NCBI RefSeq assembly: GCF_003403015.1
Contig: NZ_QURL01000003.1
Span: forward strand, 310,001-374,000
Length of the DNA: 64,000 nt
Origin: Fulvimarina endophytica
Lineage (GTDB): Bacteria > Pseudomonadota > Alphaproteobacteria > Rhizobiales > Rhizobiaceae
Direction of reading: 5' to 3'
In this document: positions 46,492 to 55,131 of the stretch, piece after piece
Layout of the letters: every line of letters starts with the position of its first letter
Numbering within the stretch: the stretch's first letter is position 1
Position numbers and translations under genes: made by a program
Notes under the pieces: generated by a model
Databases searched by the model: none
Told to the model about the DNA's origin: nothing
The model's input: the letters and a program-made list of their open reading frames with translations, nothing else

Positions 46492-47430
46492 TTGTCGACG
46501 ATCGAGACCAGCACCCTCTCCCCAGCGCCCGCCATCTCCATGGCCGAGCCGAAGGATTTCTTCGCGCTCCTGAAGCCGCGGGTGATGCAGCTCGTGGTGC
46601 TGACGGCCGTGTGCGGCATGGCGCTCGCCCCTGGGTCGATCAATCCCTTCCTCGCGATCATCTCGATCGTCGCGATCGCGGTCGGTGCCGGCGCCTCGGG
46701 CGCGCTCAACATGTGGTACGACGCCGACATCGATCAGAACATGGAGCGCACCCGCACCCGGCCGATTCCCTCGGGCCGCGTGGAGCCGGATGCCGCCCTC
46801 GGCTTCGGCATCCTCCTGTCGATCCTCTCGGTCATGACCCTCGGCCTCGTCTCCAACTGGTTCGCGGCCGGCTTCCTCGCCTTCACCATCTTCTTCTACG
46901 TCGTCGTCTATTCCATGGGCCTCAAGCGCTCGACGCCGCAGAACATCGTCATCGGCGGCGCCGCCGGCGCCTTCCCGCCCATGATCGGCTGGGCGGCCGT
47001 GACGGGCAGCGTCTCGATCGAGAGCTTCGTGCTCTTCGCCATCATCTTCCTGTGGACGCCGCCCCATTTCTGGGCGCTCGCGCTCTTCAAGATGAAGGAA
47101 TACGGCAAGGTCGGCGTGCCGATGCTGCCCAATGTCGCCGGTGAAGCCTCCACCCGCCGCCAGATCTTCGCCTATTCGCTGGTCCTCGTCCCGGTGGCGA
47201 TCCTGCCCTTCGTCATGGGCTTCGCGGGTCCGGTCTACGGCGCCGTCTCCATCGTCCTCGGCGCCCTGTTCCTGAAGCACGCCTACGGCGTCCTGAAGAT
47301 GGCCGATGGCGACGAGCGGATGATCCCGGCCAAGAAGCTCTTCGGCTTCTCGATCCTCTATCTCTTCGGCCTCTTCGTCACGCTCCTCGCCGAGACCACG
47401 GTGACCGGCCTGATCGGAGCTGTGGCTTGA
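46492..47430 (+). CDS. ctaB: Protohaem IX farnesyltransferase (haem O synthase)
   Basis: The UbiA-type prenyltransferase of about 312 residues has the aspartate-rich motif [20 protein letters not shown] and the second motif [17 protein letters not shown], with about eight membrane helices. It makes haem O from haem B for haem A in the oxidase. I chose the TTG at 46492 because the product then starts LSTIETS, like the MSTID-type start of close family members, and has the usual length. ATG 46540 (MAEPKDFF) is the alternative; neither ribosome site is strong. Confidence 0.93.
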   Translation: MSTIETSTLSPAPAISMAEPKDFFALLKPRVMQLVVLTAVCGMALAPGSINPFLAIISIVAIAVGAGASGALNMWYDADIDQNMERTRTRPIPSGRVEPDAALGFGILLSILSVMTLGLVSNWFAAGFLAFTIFFYVVVYSMGLKRSTPQNIVIGGAAGAFPPMIGWAAVTGSVSIESFVLFAIIFLWTPPHFWALALFKMKEYGKVGVPMLPNVAGEASTRRQIFAYSLVLVPVAILPFVMGFAGPVYGAVSIVLGALFLKHAYGVLKMADGDERMIPAKKLFGFSILYLFGLFVTLLAETTVTGLIGAVA

Positions 47431-47573
47431 GCGAGAAGGACAAGCCCGAAACGGTCAAGCTCACGCCGGCCGAGGAGAAGGCGAGGCGCAAGCGCTCGAT
47501 CGCGATCGCGCTGACGCTCCTCGTCCTCGTCGGCGTCTTCTACGTCGTCTCGCTGATCAAGATGGGGTCGTGA
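47427..47573 (+). CDS. Small single-helix CoxF-like protein (48 aa)
   Basis: A 48-residue ORF starting with TTG at 47427 overlaps the ctaB stop and ends one base into the ctaG start (TGATG). It encodes a charged N-terminus ([20 protein letters not shown]) and one membrane helix (about 25-44, [19 protein letters not shown]). Such CoxF-like small proteins sit at this place in alphaproteobacterial oxidase operons and are thought to aid assembly. Tight coupling on both sides supports it as a gene although it is very short. Confidence 0.8.
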   Translation: MSEKDKPETVKLTPAEEKARRKRSIAIALTLLVLVGVFYVVSLIKMGS

Positions 47574-48220
47574 TGAACGAAGCCAAGCCGAACCACGAGC
47601 GCGGAACAGTGCCGGCGAAGGCGGATCAGCCCGCCGCCCGCCGCCGCAACCGCATCATCGCGGCCTCCTGCACCGCCTTTATCTTCGGCATGGTGGGCGC
47701 GGCCTACGCCTCCGTGCCCCTCTACCAGCTCTTCTGCCAGGTCACCGGCTATGGCGGCACGACCCAGCGCGCCGAGGCCAACACGCTTCAGGCAAGCGAC
47801 GAGACCATCACGGTGCGCTTCGACGGCAATGTCGCCAAGGGCCTGCCCTGGACCTTCCGCCCGAACGACCGCGCGATCACCGTGCGCCTCGGCGAGACCT
47901 CCGAGACCTCCTACCGGGCCGTCAACAATTCGGACAAGCCCATCGTCGGGCAGGCGCTGTTCAACGTGACGCCCGACGCCGCCGGCATCTACTTCAACAA
48001 GATCGCATGCTTCTGCTTCGACGAGCAGGTGCTCCAGCCGGGCGAAAGCGTCGACATGCCGATCACCTTCTTCGTCGATCCGGACATCCGCGAGGCGGAG
48101 GAGCTGAAGAACGGATATGCGATCACGCTGTCCTACACCTTCTTCCCGATCGACGATCCGGACGAAATCGCGCGTGCTGCCCAAACGGACACTTCCGAAG
48201 CGGGCCAAGGCGCTTTATGA
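47573..48220 (+). CDS. ctaG: Cytochrome c oxidase assembly protein CtaG (Cox11)
   Basis: The 215-residue protein has one N-terminal membrane helix (about 28-47) and a periplasmic Cox11 domain. The copper-binding motif is FNKIACFCFDEQ, followed by PGESVDMPITFFVDP. It delivers copper to the CuB site of subunit I. The ATG at 47573 overlaps the stop of the small CoxF-like gene. Its own end overlaps a small ORF of doubtful status. Confidence 0.95.
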   Translation: MNEAKPNHERGTVPAKADQPAARRRNRIIAASCTAFIFGMVGAAYASVPLYQLFCQVTGYGGTTQRAEANTLQASDETITVRFDGNVAKGLPWTFRPNDRAITVRLGETSETSYRAVNNSDKPIVGQALFNVTPDAAGIYFNKIACFCFDEQVLQPGESVDMPITFFVDPDIREAEELKNGYAITLSYTFFPIDDPDEIARAAQTDTSEAGQGAL

Positions 48221-48339
48221 ACATGACCACCCGGACGGAGGGCGCGACGGCGCGCTCGCCGGACGATCGACAGGCCGAAGCCGCCGGATCCCGACAGGAC
48301 GGGGCCGGCGCCGAGAATGGGGAGAGGCGGAATGGCTGA
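48217..48339 (+). CDS. Doubtful 40-aa ORF between ctaG and coxC
   Basis: A 40-codon frame begins at an ATG overlapping the ctaG stop (ATGA) and ends just inside coxC. The product would be polar and Gly/Ala/Arg-rich with no helix or motif. Coupling at both ends is the only argument for it, and it could equally be spacer DNA that happens to be open. Confidence 0.2.
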   Translation: MNMTTRTEGATARSPDDRQAEAAGSRQDGAGAENGERRNG

Positions 48340-49207
48340 CGCGCACGCCAAGCATGACTATCATATGGTGGACCCGAGCCCCTGGCCGTTCATCGGTTCC
48401 GTGGGCGCGTTCGTCATGCTGTTCGGAGCGGTCGCGCTGTTCCGCTGGACCGGCTCCCAGGACTTCAACCTGTTCGGCATCAATCTCGCGACGCCGTGGA
48501 TCTTCGTCCTCGGTCTCGCGATCGTTCTCTACACGATGTATGCTTGGTGGTCGGACGCCGTTCGCGAGAGCCTGGAGGGCAAGCACACGCGCGTCGTGTC
48601 GATGCACCTGCGCTACGGCATCATCATGTTCATCGCCTCCGAGGTGATGTTCTTTGTCGCCTGGTTCTGGGCCTTCTTCGATGCGAGCCTCTTCCCCAAC
48701 GAGGCGATCCAGGCATCGCGCACCGAGGTGCTCGGGGGCCAGTGGCCGCCGGTCGGCATCGAGGTTCTCGACCCGCTGCATCTGCCGCTCTTCAACACGA
48801 TCATCCTGCTCCTGTCCGGCACCACCGTCACCTGGGCCCATCACGCGCTGCTCCACGGTGATCGCAAGGGCCTGAAGGCGGGTCTGGCGCTCACGGTCGC
48901 CCTCGGCGTCCTGTTCAGCTACGTGCAGTATTTCGAATACATGCATGCCCCCTTCGCCTTCTCGGGCTCGATCTACGGCTCGACCTTCTTCATGGCGACG
49001 GGTTTCCATGGCTTCCACGTCCTCGTCGGCACGATCTTCCTGATCGTCTGCCTCATCCGGGCGATGGCCGGCCAGTTCACGCCCCAGAAGCATTTCGGCT
49101 TCGAGGCGGCCGCCTGGTACTGGCACTTCGTCGACGTGGTCTGGCTCTTCCTCTTCTTCTCCATCTATGTGTGGGGCGGCTGGGGTGCACCCTTCTACGC
49201 GGCCTGA
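48332..49207 (+). CDS. coxC: Cytochrome c oxidase subunit III
   Basis: The 291-residue protein has seven membrane helices and the subunit III signatures DPSPWPFIGSVGAF, MLRYGI-like MHLRYGIIMFIASEVMFFVA, and AAWYWHFVDVVWLFLFFSIY at the C-terminus. It stabilises the oxidase core and proton uptake. The ATG at 48332 has a GGGGAGAGG site. It is followed by a hairpin and then DUF983 and surf1 genes. Confidence 0.96.
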   Translation: MADAHAKHDYHMVDPSPWPFIGSVGAFVMLFGAVALFRWTGSQDFNLFGINLATPWIFVLGLAIVLYTMYAWWSDAVRESLEGKHTRVVSMHLRYGIIMFIASEVMFFVAWFWAFFDASLFPNEAIQASRTEVLGGQWPPVGIEVLDPLHLPLFNTIILLLSGTTVTWAHHALLHGDRKGLKAGLALTVALGVLFSYVQYFEYMHAPFAFSGSIYGSTFFMATGFHGFHVLVGTIFLIVCLIRAMAGQFTPQKHFGFEAAAWYWHFVDVVWLFLFFSIYVWGGWGAPFYAA

Positions 49208-49235
49208 TCAGGGCCGCCGGCAACAGGTTTGAGAA

Positions 49236-49268
49236 GGGGCGGGTCCGAAAGGCCCGCCCCTTTGGTTT
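49236..49268 (+). terminator. Intrinsic terminator-like hairpin after coxC
   Basis: GGGGCGGG(T)CC pairs with GGCCCGCCCC around GAAA and is followed by TTTGGTTT. Because the DUF983 gene starts 29 bp later, it may give partial termination between the subunit genes and the downstream assembly genes. Confidence 0.65.
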
Positions 49269-49296
49269 GCGGACCCGCAAGAAAAAGGACGAGACC

Positions 49297-49755
49297 ATGA
49301 GCGAGACAGGCCGCAGCGAGCCAGATCCGGTCCGGGCGGGCCTTGCGGGCCGCTGTCCCCATTGCGGCGAGGGCCGGCTCTTCGCCGGCTTCCTGAAGCC
49401 CGCCAGATCCTGCGATGTCTGCGGCCTCGATTACGGCTTCGCCGATACGGGCGACGGTCCGGTCGTCTTCGTCATCCTGATCATCGGCTTCCTCGTCTGC
49501 GGCCTCGCTCTCTGGCTGCAGGTGGCGATGGAGCCGCCGCTCTACGTCCATTTCCTCATCTGGCTGCCGCTCGCGGTGATCCTCACTTTGCCGCTGATGC
49601 GGCTCCTGAAAGGTGTCACCCTGACGCTCACTTATGCCAACCGCGCCCGCGAGGGACGGATCGAGACCCCGGCCGATCGCGGCGCCTCGCATGCGCCCGG
49701 CAAGGCGGGCGAGCCGATCGATTCGCCCTCTTCGCGCACGAGCGACGATCGATGA
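49297..49755 (+). CDS. DUF983 zinc-ribbon membrane protein
   Basis: The 152-residue protein has an N-terminal zinc ribbon (CPHCGEG at about 22-28 and CDVCGLD at about 42-48) and two membrane helices (about 58-80 and 85-108), then a polar tail. DUF983 proteins occur in cytochrome oxidase operons of alphaproteobacteria next to surf1, and an assembly role is suspected but not established. Its stop overlaps the surf1 start in an ATGA. Confidence 0.9.
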   Translation: MSETGRSEPDPVRAGLAGRCPHCGEGRLFAGFLKPARSCDVCGLDYGFADTGDGPVVFVILIIGFLVCGLALWLQVAMEPPLYVHFLIWLPLAVILTLPLMRLLKGVTLTLTYANRAREGRIETPADRGASHAPGKAGEPIDSPSSRTSDDR

Positions 49756-50552
49756 GCGCGGCCGGTGAGGAGGCGCTGGCAGAGGCGCGCCGGCCCGAGC
49801 CCATGGGCCGCGTCAAGTTCACCATCGCCCTCGTCCTCTGCCTCGTCGGCATCGTCATCCTGTTCGGCCTCGGCACCTGGCAGGCCGAGCGCCTCCAGTG
49901 GAAGACGGCGCTGATCGAGCGGATCGACGCGCGCATGGGGGCTGCCCCCGTCTCGCTGGATAAAGCGCTCGCCGATTACGCCGAGACCGGCGACGTGGAC
50001 TACCAGCCGATCACGATCGAGGGCCGCTTCCTCAACGAGGGCGAGCGCTTCTTCTTCTCCACCTTCGACGGCCAGACCGGCTGGAACGTCTATACGCCGC
50101 TCCTGACGCCCGACCGTCACATCGTCTTCGTCAATCGCGGCTTCGTGCCCTACGAGGCGCGCGACCCGTCGACGCGGCCGGGCAGCCAGCCGGAAGGGGA
50201 GGTGAGGATCGAAGGGGTGGCCCGCAACGCACCCACCGAGAAGCCCGGCTACTTCGTCCCGGACAACGATCCGGAGAAGGACACCTTCTTCTGGCGGGAT
50301 CTCGCGGCCATGTCCGAGGGACTTTCCCTCGGCTCGGAGGTCGAACTCGTCCCCTTCTTCGTCGATGCGGACCGCGATCCCACATCGCGCCAGCTGCCCG
50401 TGGGCGGCCAGACCATCGTCTCGATCCCGAACAACCACCTGCAATACGCGCTGACCTGGTACGGCATCGGCTGCGTGCTCGTGGTCATGACCGGACTGCT
50501 CGTCGGCCGTCAGGTCCGGGCGCTGCGCGGCGCGCGCGGACCGCGCGCTTGA
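49752..50552 (+). CDS. surf1: SURF1 family cytochrome oxidase assembly protein
   Basis: The 266-residue protein has two membrane helices, one near the N-terminus (about 22-42, [14 protein letters not shown] just after it) and one near the C-terminus (about 235-255), with a periplasmic domain between. Family marks are [21 protein letters not shown] and [17 protein letters not shown]1 helps insert haem A into subunit I. It ends the oxidase part of the operon; ispH follows after 31 bp. Confidence 0.94.
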   Translation: MSAAGEEALAEARRPEPMGRVKFTIALVLCLVGIVILFGLGTWQAERLQWKTALIERIDARMGAAPVSLDKALADYAETGDVDYQPITIEGRFLNEGERFFFSTFDGQTGWNVYTPLLTPDRHIVFVNRGFVPYEARDPSTRPGSQPEGEVRIEGVARNAPTEKPGYFVPDNDPEKDTFFWRDLAAMSEGLSLGSEVELVPFFVDADRDPTSRQLPVGGQTIVSIPNNHLQYALTWYGIGCVLVVMTGLLVGRQVRALRGARGPRA

Positions 50553-50583
50553 CAGGGGGAGGTCTCATGCCTTCATTCGCGCC

Positions 50584-51636
50584 ATGACCCTGACCGATAG
50601 CACCGCCCCCGCAACGGACCCCGCATCCGTTTCCGCACCCGTCGAGGCCAAGCCGCGCCTTACGCTGAAGCTGTGCGAGCCGCGCGGCTTCTGCGCCGGC
50701 GTCGACCGCGCGATCCAGATCGTGGTCCTCGCCCTCAAGAAATACGGCGCGCCGGTCTATGTGCGCCACGAGATCGTGCACAACAAATATGTGGTGGACG
50801 GGCTGCGCGACATGGGCGCGGTCTTCGTGAAGGAACTGACCGAGGTGCCCGACGACGGCCAGCCGGTGGTCTTTTCCGCCCATGGCGTGCCGAAATCGGT
50901 GCCGGCCCGGGCGGAAGCGCGGGACATGTTCTATCTCGACGCCACCTGCCCCCTCGTCTCCAAGGTGCACAAGCAGGGCCTGCGCCACGTCAAGCTCGGC
51001 CGCCACGTGCTTCTCATCGGCCATGCCGGGCACCCGGAGGTCGTCGGCACACTCGGCCAGCTTCCCGAGGGCTCGGTGACGCTGATCGAGACCGAGGAGG
51101 ACGTCGCGGCCTTCGAGCCGGCCGATGCCTCCGCCCTCGGTTTCATCACGCAGACGACGCTTTCGGTGGACGACACGGCGGGCGTGGTGAACGCGCTGAT
51201 GGCGAAGTTCCCGGAGCTCTCCGCGCCCTCCTCCGAGAGCATCTGCTATGCGACGACCAACCGTCAGGACGCGGTGAAGGTCGCGGCGGAGGGCACCGAT
51301 CTCTTCGTCGTCGTCGGCGCGCCCAACTCTTCCAATTCCAAGCGCCTCGTCGAGGTCGCCAAGCGCTTCGGCGCGAAGGACGCGATCCTGGTCGAGAGCG
51401 AGCGGGACATTCCCTGGGGCGAGATCGCCGACGGCGCGCGCCTTGCCCTCTCGGCCGGGGCGTCCGCCCCTGACATCCTGATCGATGCGATCATCGAGAA
51501 GGCGCGCCAGGGCTTCGATGTCGATCTGGAAATCGTCCAGACGGCGGAGGAGAACGAGCTCTTCCCGGTGATGCGGGCCCTGCGCGACACGCCGCTGACG
51601 CCGGCGGACATGGCCTTCGTCAACGGCCCTGCGTGA
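50584..51636 (+). CDS. ispH: 4-hydroxy-3-methylbut-2-enyl diphosphate reductase
   Basis: The 350-residue iron-sulfur enzyme has the three cluster cysteines in [23 protein letters not shown] and [11 protein letters not shown], plus the HEIVHNK and [10 protein letters not shown] substrate motifs. It carries out the last step of the MEP isoprenoid pathway, giving IPP and DMAPP; these supply the farnesyl chain used by ctaB upstream. The N-terminal 25 residues are a Thr/Ala/Pro-rich extension. It lies between surf1 and thrB, an order shared by many Rhizobiales. Confidence 0.97.
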   Translation: MTLTDSTAPATDPASVSAPVEAKPRLTLKLCEPRGFCAGVDRAIQIVVLALKKYGAPVYVRHEIVHNKYVVDGLRDMGAVFVKELTEVPDDGQPVVFSAHGVPKSVPARAEARDMFYLDATCPLVSKVHKQGLRHVKLGRHVLLIGHAGHPEVVGTLGQLPEGSVTLIETEEDVAAFEPADASALGFITQTTLSVDDTAGVVNALMAKFPELSAPSSESICYATTNRQDAVKVAAEGTDLFVVVGAPNSSNSKRLVEVAKRFGAKDAILVESERDIPWGEIADGARLALSAGASAPDILIDAIIEKARQGFDVDLEIVQTAEENELFPVMRALRDTPLTPADMAFVNGPA

Positions 51637-51648
51637 GGCGAGGACATC

Positions 51649-52629
51649 ATGGCCGTCTATACCGAGGTCGGTGAAACCGAACTCTTCGAATTCATGGCCG
51701 GCTACGATATCGGCCAGGTGCTTTCCTACAAGGGAATCGCGGAAGGGGTCGAGAATTCGAATTTCCTCCTGCGCACGACCGGCGGCACCTTCATCCTGAC
51801 GCTCTACGAGAAGCGGGTGAATGCCGGGGACCTGCCCTATTTCCTGGGGCTGATGCAGTATCTGGCCGGCCACGGCCTGTCCTGCCCCCTGCCGGTGACC
51901 CGGCGCGACGGGGAGACGCTCGGCGAACTCGCCGGACGGCCCGCCGCGATCTTCACCTTCCTCGAAGGCATGGGGGCCCGGCGCCCGATGCCGGCCCATT
52001 GCCGCGCGGTCGGCGAGGCGATGGCAAGGCTCCACGCGATCGGGCAGGGCTTTCCGATGCACCGGGCGAACGGGCTCTCCATGCCGACATGGCGCCCGCT
52101 GTTTCAGTCCTGTCCGGACCGCGTCGACACGGTAGAGGCCGGTCTTTCGAGGGAGATCCTTTCCGAACTCGACCATCTTGAGGCCCGCTGGCCGACGGGG
52201 CTTCCGGCGGGCGTCATCCATGCCGATCTCTTCACCGACAACGTGTTCTTCCTTGCCGGCGACCTGTCGGGGATCATCGACTTTTACTTCGCCTGCAACG
52301 ATCTCCTCGCCTACGACATCGCCATCACGCTCTGCGCCTGGTGCTTCGAGCCCGATGGCAGCTTCAACCTCACCAAGGGCGCGGCGCTTCTGTCCGGCTA
52401 CCAGTCGGTGCGCCCCCTGGAGGAGGCCGAGGTCGCGGCGCTGCCGCTCCTGTGCCGGGGCGCGGCCATGCGCTTCCTCCTGACGCGGCTCTACGACTGG
52501 CTGACGGTGCCGGACGGCAGCTTCGTCACCAAGAAGGACCCGCGCGAATACCTGCGCAAGCTGCGCTTCCACCGCACCGTGGCGAGCGCGGGCGAATACG
52601 GCTACACGGCGATCGGAGAGACGGGTTGA
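51649..52629 (+). CDS. thrB: Homoserine kinase (aminoglycoside-phosphotransferase fold)
   Basis: The 326-residue protein is the alphaproteobacterial ThrB type with a choline/APH kinase fold. It has [20 protein letters not shown] near the N-terminus, the catalytic [13 protein letters not shown] loop and [19 protein letters not shown]. It phosphorylates homoserine, feeding thrC at 60-61 kb for threonine. The start ATG at 51649 follows a GGCGAGGACATC stretch. Its stop overlaps the TTG start of rnhA. Confidence 0.95.
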   Translation: MAVYTEVGETELFEFMAGYDIGQVLSYKGIAEGVENSNFLLRTTGGTFILTLYEKRVNAGDLPYFLGLMQYLAGHGLSCPLPVTRRDGETLGELAGRPAAIFTFLEGMGARRPMPAHCRAVGEAMARLHAIGQGFPMHRANGLSMPTWRPLFQSCPDRVDTVEAGLSREILSELDHLEARWPTGLPAGVIHADLFTDNVFFLAGDLSGIIDFYFACNDLLAYDIAITLCAWCFEPDGSFNLTKGAALLSGYQSVRPLEEAEVAALPLLCRGAAMRFLLTRLYDWLTVPDGSFVTKKDPREYLRKLRFHRTVASAGEYGYTAIGETG

Positions 52630-53084
52630 GCGAAGAAAAGCGGGTCGAGATCTATACCGACGGCGCCTGCTCGGGAAATCCGGGGCCGGGCGGCTGGGGC
52701 GTCCTGTTGCGCTTCGGCGAGAACAGCAAGGAGCTGAAGGGCGGCGAGGACAACACCACCAACAACCGGATGGAACTGCTTGCCGCCATCGAGGCCCTCT
52801 CGGCCCTCAAGCGCCCCTGCGCCGTCGATCTGCATTCGGACTCGGCCTATATGCGCGACGGCATCACCAAGTGGATCCACGGCTGGAAGAAGAACGGCTG
52901 GAAGACCGCCGACAAGAAGCCGGTGAAGAATGCCGAACTCTGGCAGCGCCTCGATACCGAGCGCCAGCGCCACGACGTCACCTTCCACTGGGTGAAGGGC
53001 CATGCGGGTCACGAGGGCAACGAGCGCGCCGACCAGCTGGCCAATGACGGCATGGAGCCGTTCAAGAAGAAGCGCCGGGGCTGA
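52626..53084 (+). CDS. rnhA: Ribonuclease HI
   Basis: The 152-residue enzyme has the four carboxylates in [35 protein letters not shown] and NERADQLAN. It cuts the RNA strand of RNA-DNA hybrids, removing primers and R-loops. The likely start is TTG at 52626, which overlaps the thrB stop (TTGA) and has GGAGAG in front; there is no ATG at a plausible position. It ends in a lysine/arginine-rich tail. Confidence 0.95.
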   Translation: MSEEKRVEIYTDGACSGNPGPGGWGVLLRFGENSKELKGGEDNTTNNRMELLAAIEALSALKRPCAVDLHSDSAYMRDGITKWIHGWKKNGWKTADKKPVKNAELWQRLDTERQRHDVTFHWVKGHAGHEGNERADQLANDGMEPFKKKRRG

Positions 53085-53142
53085 AGCTCGGGCGTCTTCC
53101 TGCCGCAACTGATGGCGCGAAGACCGGGGCCGGTGCGAAGCG

Positions 53143-53997
53143 TCAGCGCGCCTCGACTGTCGCGCTCAGCCCCTTGCCCCCGTCCGCGAACAGGACCTCC
53201 AGCGGGAGCGCGTCGCCGGGACCGGCGTCCGCCTTCGCCTTCGCCTTCGGGCGTTCCTCGATCGGCACGCGGAAGACCGTCTGGCCCGCGCTGCGGCTCG
53301 GCTCGCCGGGCTCGCCGAAATACCAGCCCTTCGGCCCGAGGACGAAGGCGTCGCTGACGCTTCGCGTCCCCGAAAGGCCGACGAGAAGGCTGTCGCCCTC
53401 GATCCGCGCTGTGACGGTTCCGGGCGAAAGCGGCACGGGCAGCCGCTCGAACGCCGCAGCGATCGCCCCGTCCCCGTCCCCGTCTCCATTTTCGCCGCTC
53501 TCGGCTTTAAGGCTCGCCTGCACCGGCACGCAGATCTCCCTGCACACGCCGATGAAGACCTCCGCCGTCACCGGCCCCTGATCGGCCTTCTCGCCCGTCT
53601 TCGCCGTCCGGGGTTCGAGCACGAAGGGCAGGTCCACATCCGCGTCATAGCCGTTGGCCCGCGCCAGATCCTCGCCGAAGCGATGGGGGATCGGGGCGAA
53701 AAGCGTCGTTGTCCCGGCATCCGGTCCCGCCGCAACGTCGATCCGGGGCGGAATGCCGGAAGGGCCCGGATCGAGCCAGTACGTCTTCCAGCCCTCTTCG
53801 AGATCGATCCGTAAGACGCCCTCGATTCTGCCGCCGGGACCGGGTTCGGACGCAATCAGCCGCAGATCGGCGACCGGGCTCGCGCTTTCGGGGCCGAAGG
53901 CGAGGGCCTTCGACGCGAGACCTGCCGGGCCTAGGATGGAGAGGCTTACGGCAAGGAGCGCGAGGCTTGCGGGTCTGCGTGAAAGCGTGGCGAACAT
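53143..53997 (-). CDS. Exported DsbD-alpha/ScsB-like domain protein
   Basis: The 284-residue protein has a signal peptide (about 1-33) and a domain like the N-terminal alpha domain of DsbD/ScsB. It has GWKTYWLDPGPSGIPPRID, and the cysteine pair C152/C156 in FIGVCREICVPVQ. There is no membrane helix bundle and no thioredoxin domain, so it is a stand-alone periplasmic domain that might carry reducing equivalents. A Gly/Asp-rich loop (GENGDGDGDG) lies in the middle. The ATG at 53997 follows a GAGAGGATC site. It converges with rnhA. Confidence 0.85.
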   Translation of the reverse strand: MFATLSRRPASLALLAVSLSILGPAGLASKALAFGPESASPVADLRLIASEPGPGGRIEGVLRIDLEEGWKTYWLDPGPSGIPPRIDVAAGPDAGTTTLFAPIPHRFGEDLARANGYDADVDLPFVLEPRTAKTGEKADQGPVTAEVFIGVCREICVPVQASLKAESGENGDGDGDGAIAAAFERLPVPLSPGTVTARIEGDSLLVGLSGTRSVSDAFVLGPKGWYFGEPGEPSRSAGQTVFRVPIEERPKAKAKADAGPGDALPLEVLFADGGKGLSATVEAR

Positions 53998-54396
53998 GAT
54001 CGTGATCCTCTCGGCGTGCCGCCCCGCTTCTGCCCGACCTATCGGACCGAAACATGGCCCCGGTTCCTCGATGTCGTACCGGATGTCGCGGGATCGAGGT
54101 CGCGGCTCCGCTGCGGTGGCGGGCGGGAATGCCGGCCCCGAAGGCCTTCGCGGGGCCATGCGCCATCGCGCGCGCCGGGGACGCGAGCGCCGCGCGCCAT
54201 GACGTGACCTCGCTCGGGCGATTTGCGGACTGGCAAAACCATGGCCGCGATGTCACCTTAGGAAGACCCAAGCCGAAGGCGCGGCACGGGCCAGACCCGA
54301 GCGCCGCCGCCCGAAGCACCTGTTTCGACGCGTGATGTCGTCCGTCCGGTCCCTCCCTGTCCCGGCAGCATCGCGCCTTCACCGGAGACGAGCCGC
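53998..54396. other. 399-bp intergenic region, no gene seen
   Basis: This GC-rich gap lies between the divergent DsbD-like and yqgE genes. Open frames here are Arg/Pro-rich and lack ribosome sites. It must contain two promoters, but I could not place convincing boxes. Confidence 0.5.
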
Positions 54397-54999
54397 GTGC
54401 CCTCGAAAGTCAGCATCAGCGAGACCGCAACCTCCCTCGAAGGCCATTTCCTCATCGCCATGCCGGGGATCGAGGGAGAGCCGTTCGAGCGGACGGTCAT
54501 CTATCTGTGCGCCCATTCGCCCAACGGCGCGATGGGCTTCATCATCAACAAGCCGCAGCCGACGAGCTTCACCGAACTCCTCACCCAGCTCGGCATCGTC
54601 GAGAGCGAGAGCGATATCCGCGCGCCTTCGAGCGCCCTGTCGGTCTCGGTCTGCCGGGGCGGGCCGGTGGAGCAGAGTCGGGGCTTCGTCCTCCATTCGG
54701 CCGATTACGATTCCGAATCCACCGTCGCCGTCGACGAGGACGTGGCGCTGACGCCGACGACGGATATCCTGCGCGCGATCTCGCAAGGGGTGGGACCGCG
54801 CACGGCGATCATGGCGCTCGGCTATTCGGGATGGGCGCCCGGACAATTGGAGGAGGAGATCGCCCAGAACGGCTGGCTCACCTGCAAGGCCGATCTCTCG
54901 ATCGTCTTCTCCGCCGATCTTTCGGAAAAATACGAGCAGGCGCTGGCTCTCCTCGGCATCAACCAGGCCTTCCTCAATGCAGAGGCCGGCCACGCCTGA
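54397..54999 (+). CDS. YqgE/AlgH family protein (DUF179)
   Basis: The 200-residue protein has the YqgE signatures LEGHFLIAMPGIEGEPFERTVIYLC (start), SPNGAMGFIINKP, CRGGPVEQSRGFVLHS, LALGYSGWAPGQLEEEI and NGWL. The biochemical role of the family is not established. The start is a GTG at 54397 with CCGGAGACG upstream. It converges with the large EAL-domain gene. Confidence 0.93.
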   Translation: MPSKVSISETATSLEGHFLIAMPGIEGEPFERTVIYLCAHSPNGAMGFIINKPQPTSFTELLTQLGIVESESDIRAPSSALSVSVCRGGPVEQSRGFVLHSADYDSESTVAVDEDVALTPTTDILRAISQGVGPRTAIMALGYSGWAPGQLEEEIAQNGWLTCKADLSIVFSADLSEKYEQALALLGINQAFLNAEAGHA

Positions 55000-55131
55000 C
55001 CCGGGAGGGGGAGGAGCCATGGGAGACGGCCAAGGGCCGAGACGGGGGCCGCGGGCCGTGCGCCCGCCTCTCTCGTCCCCTTCGCCGACGCGCCGTCTCC
55101 CGCCGCGCTTCCACACCCCTTACGCACCCCC

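Noticed and set aside
48217..48339. 40-codon ORF as a firm gene between ctaG and coxC
   Set aside because: No motif, helix or known counterpart; kept only as a low-confidence feature because of stop-start overlap.
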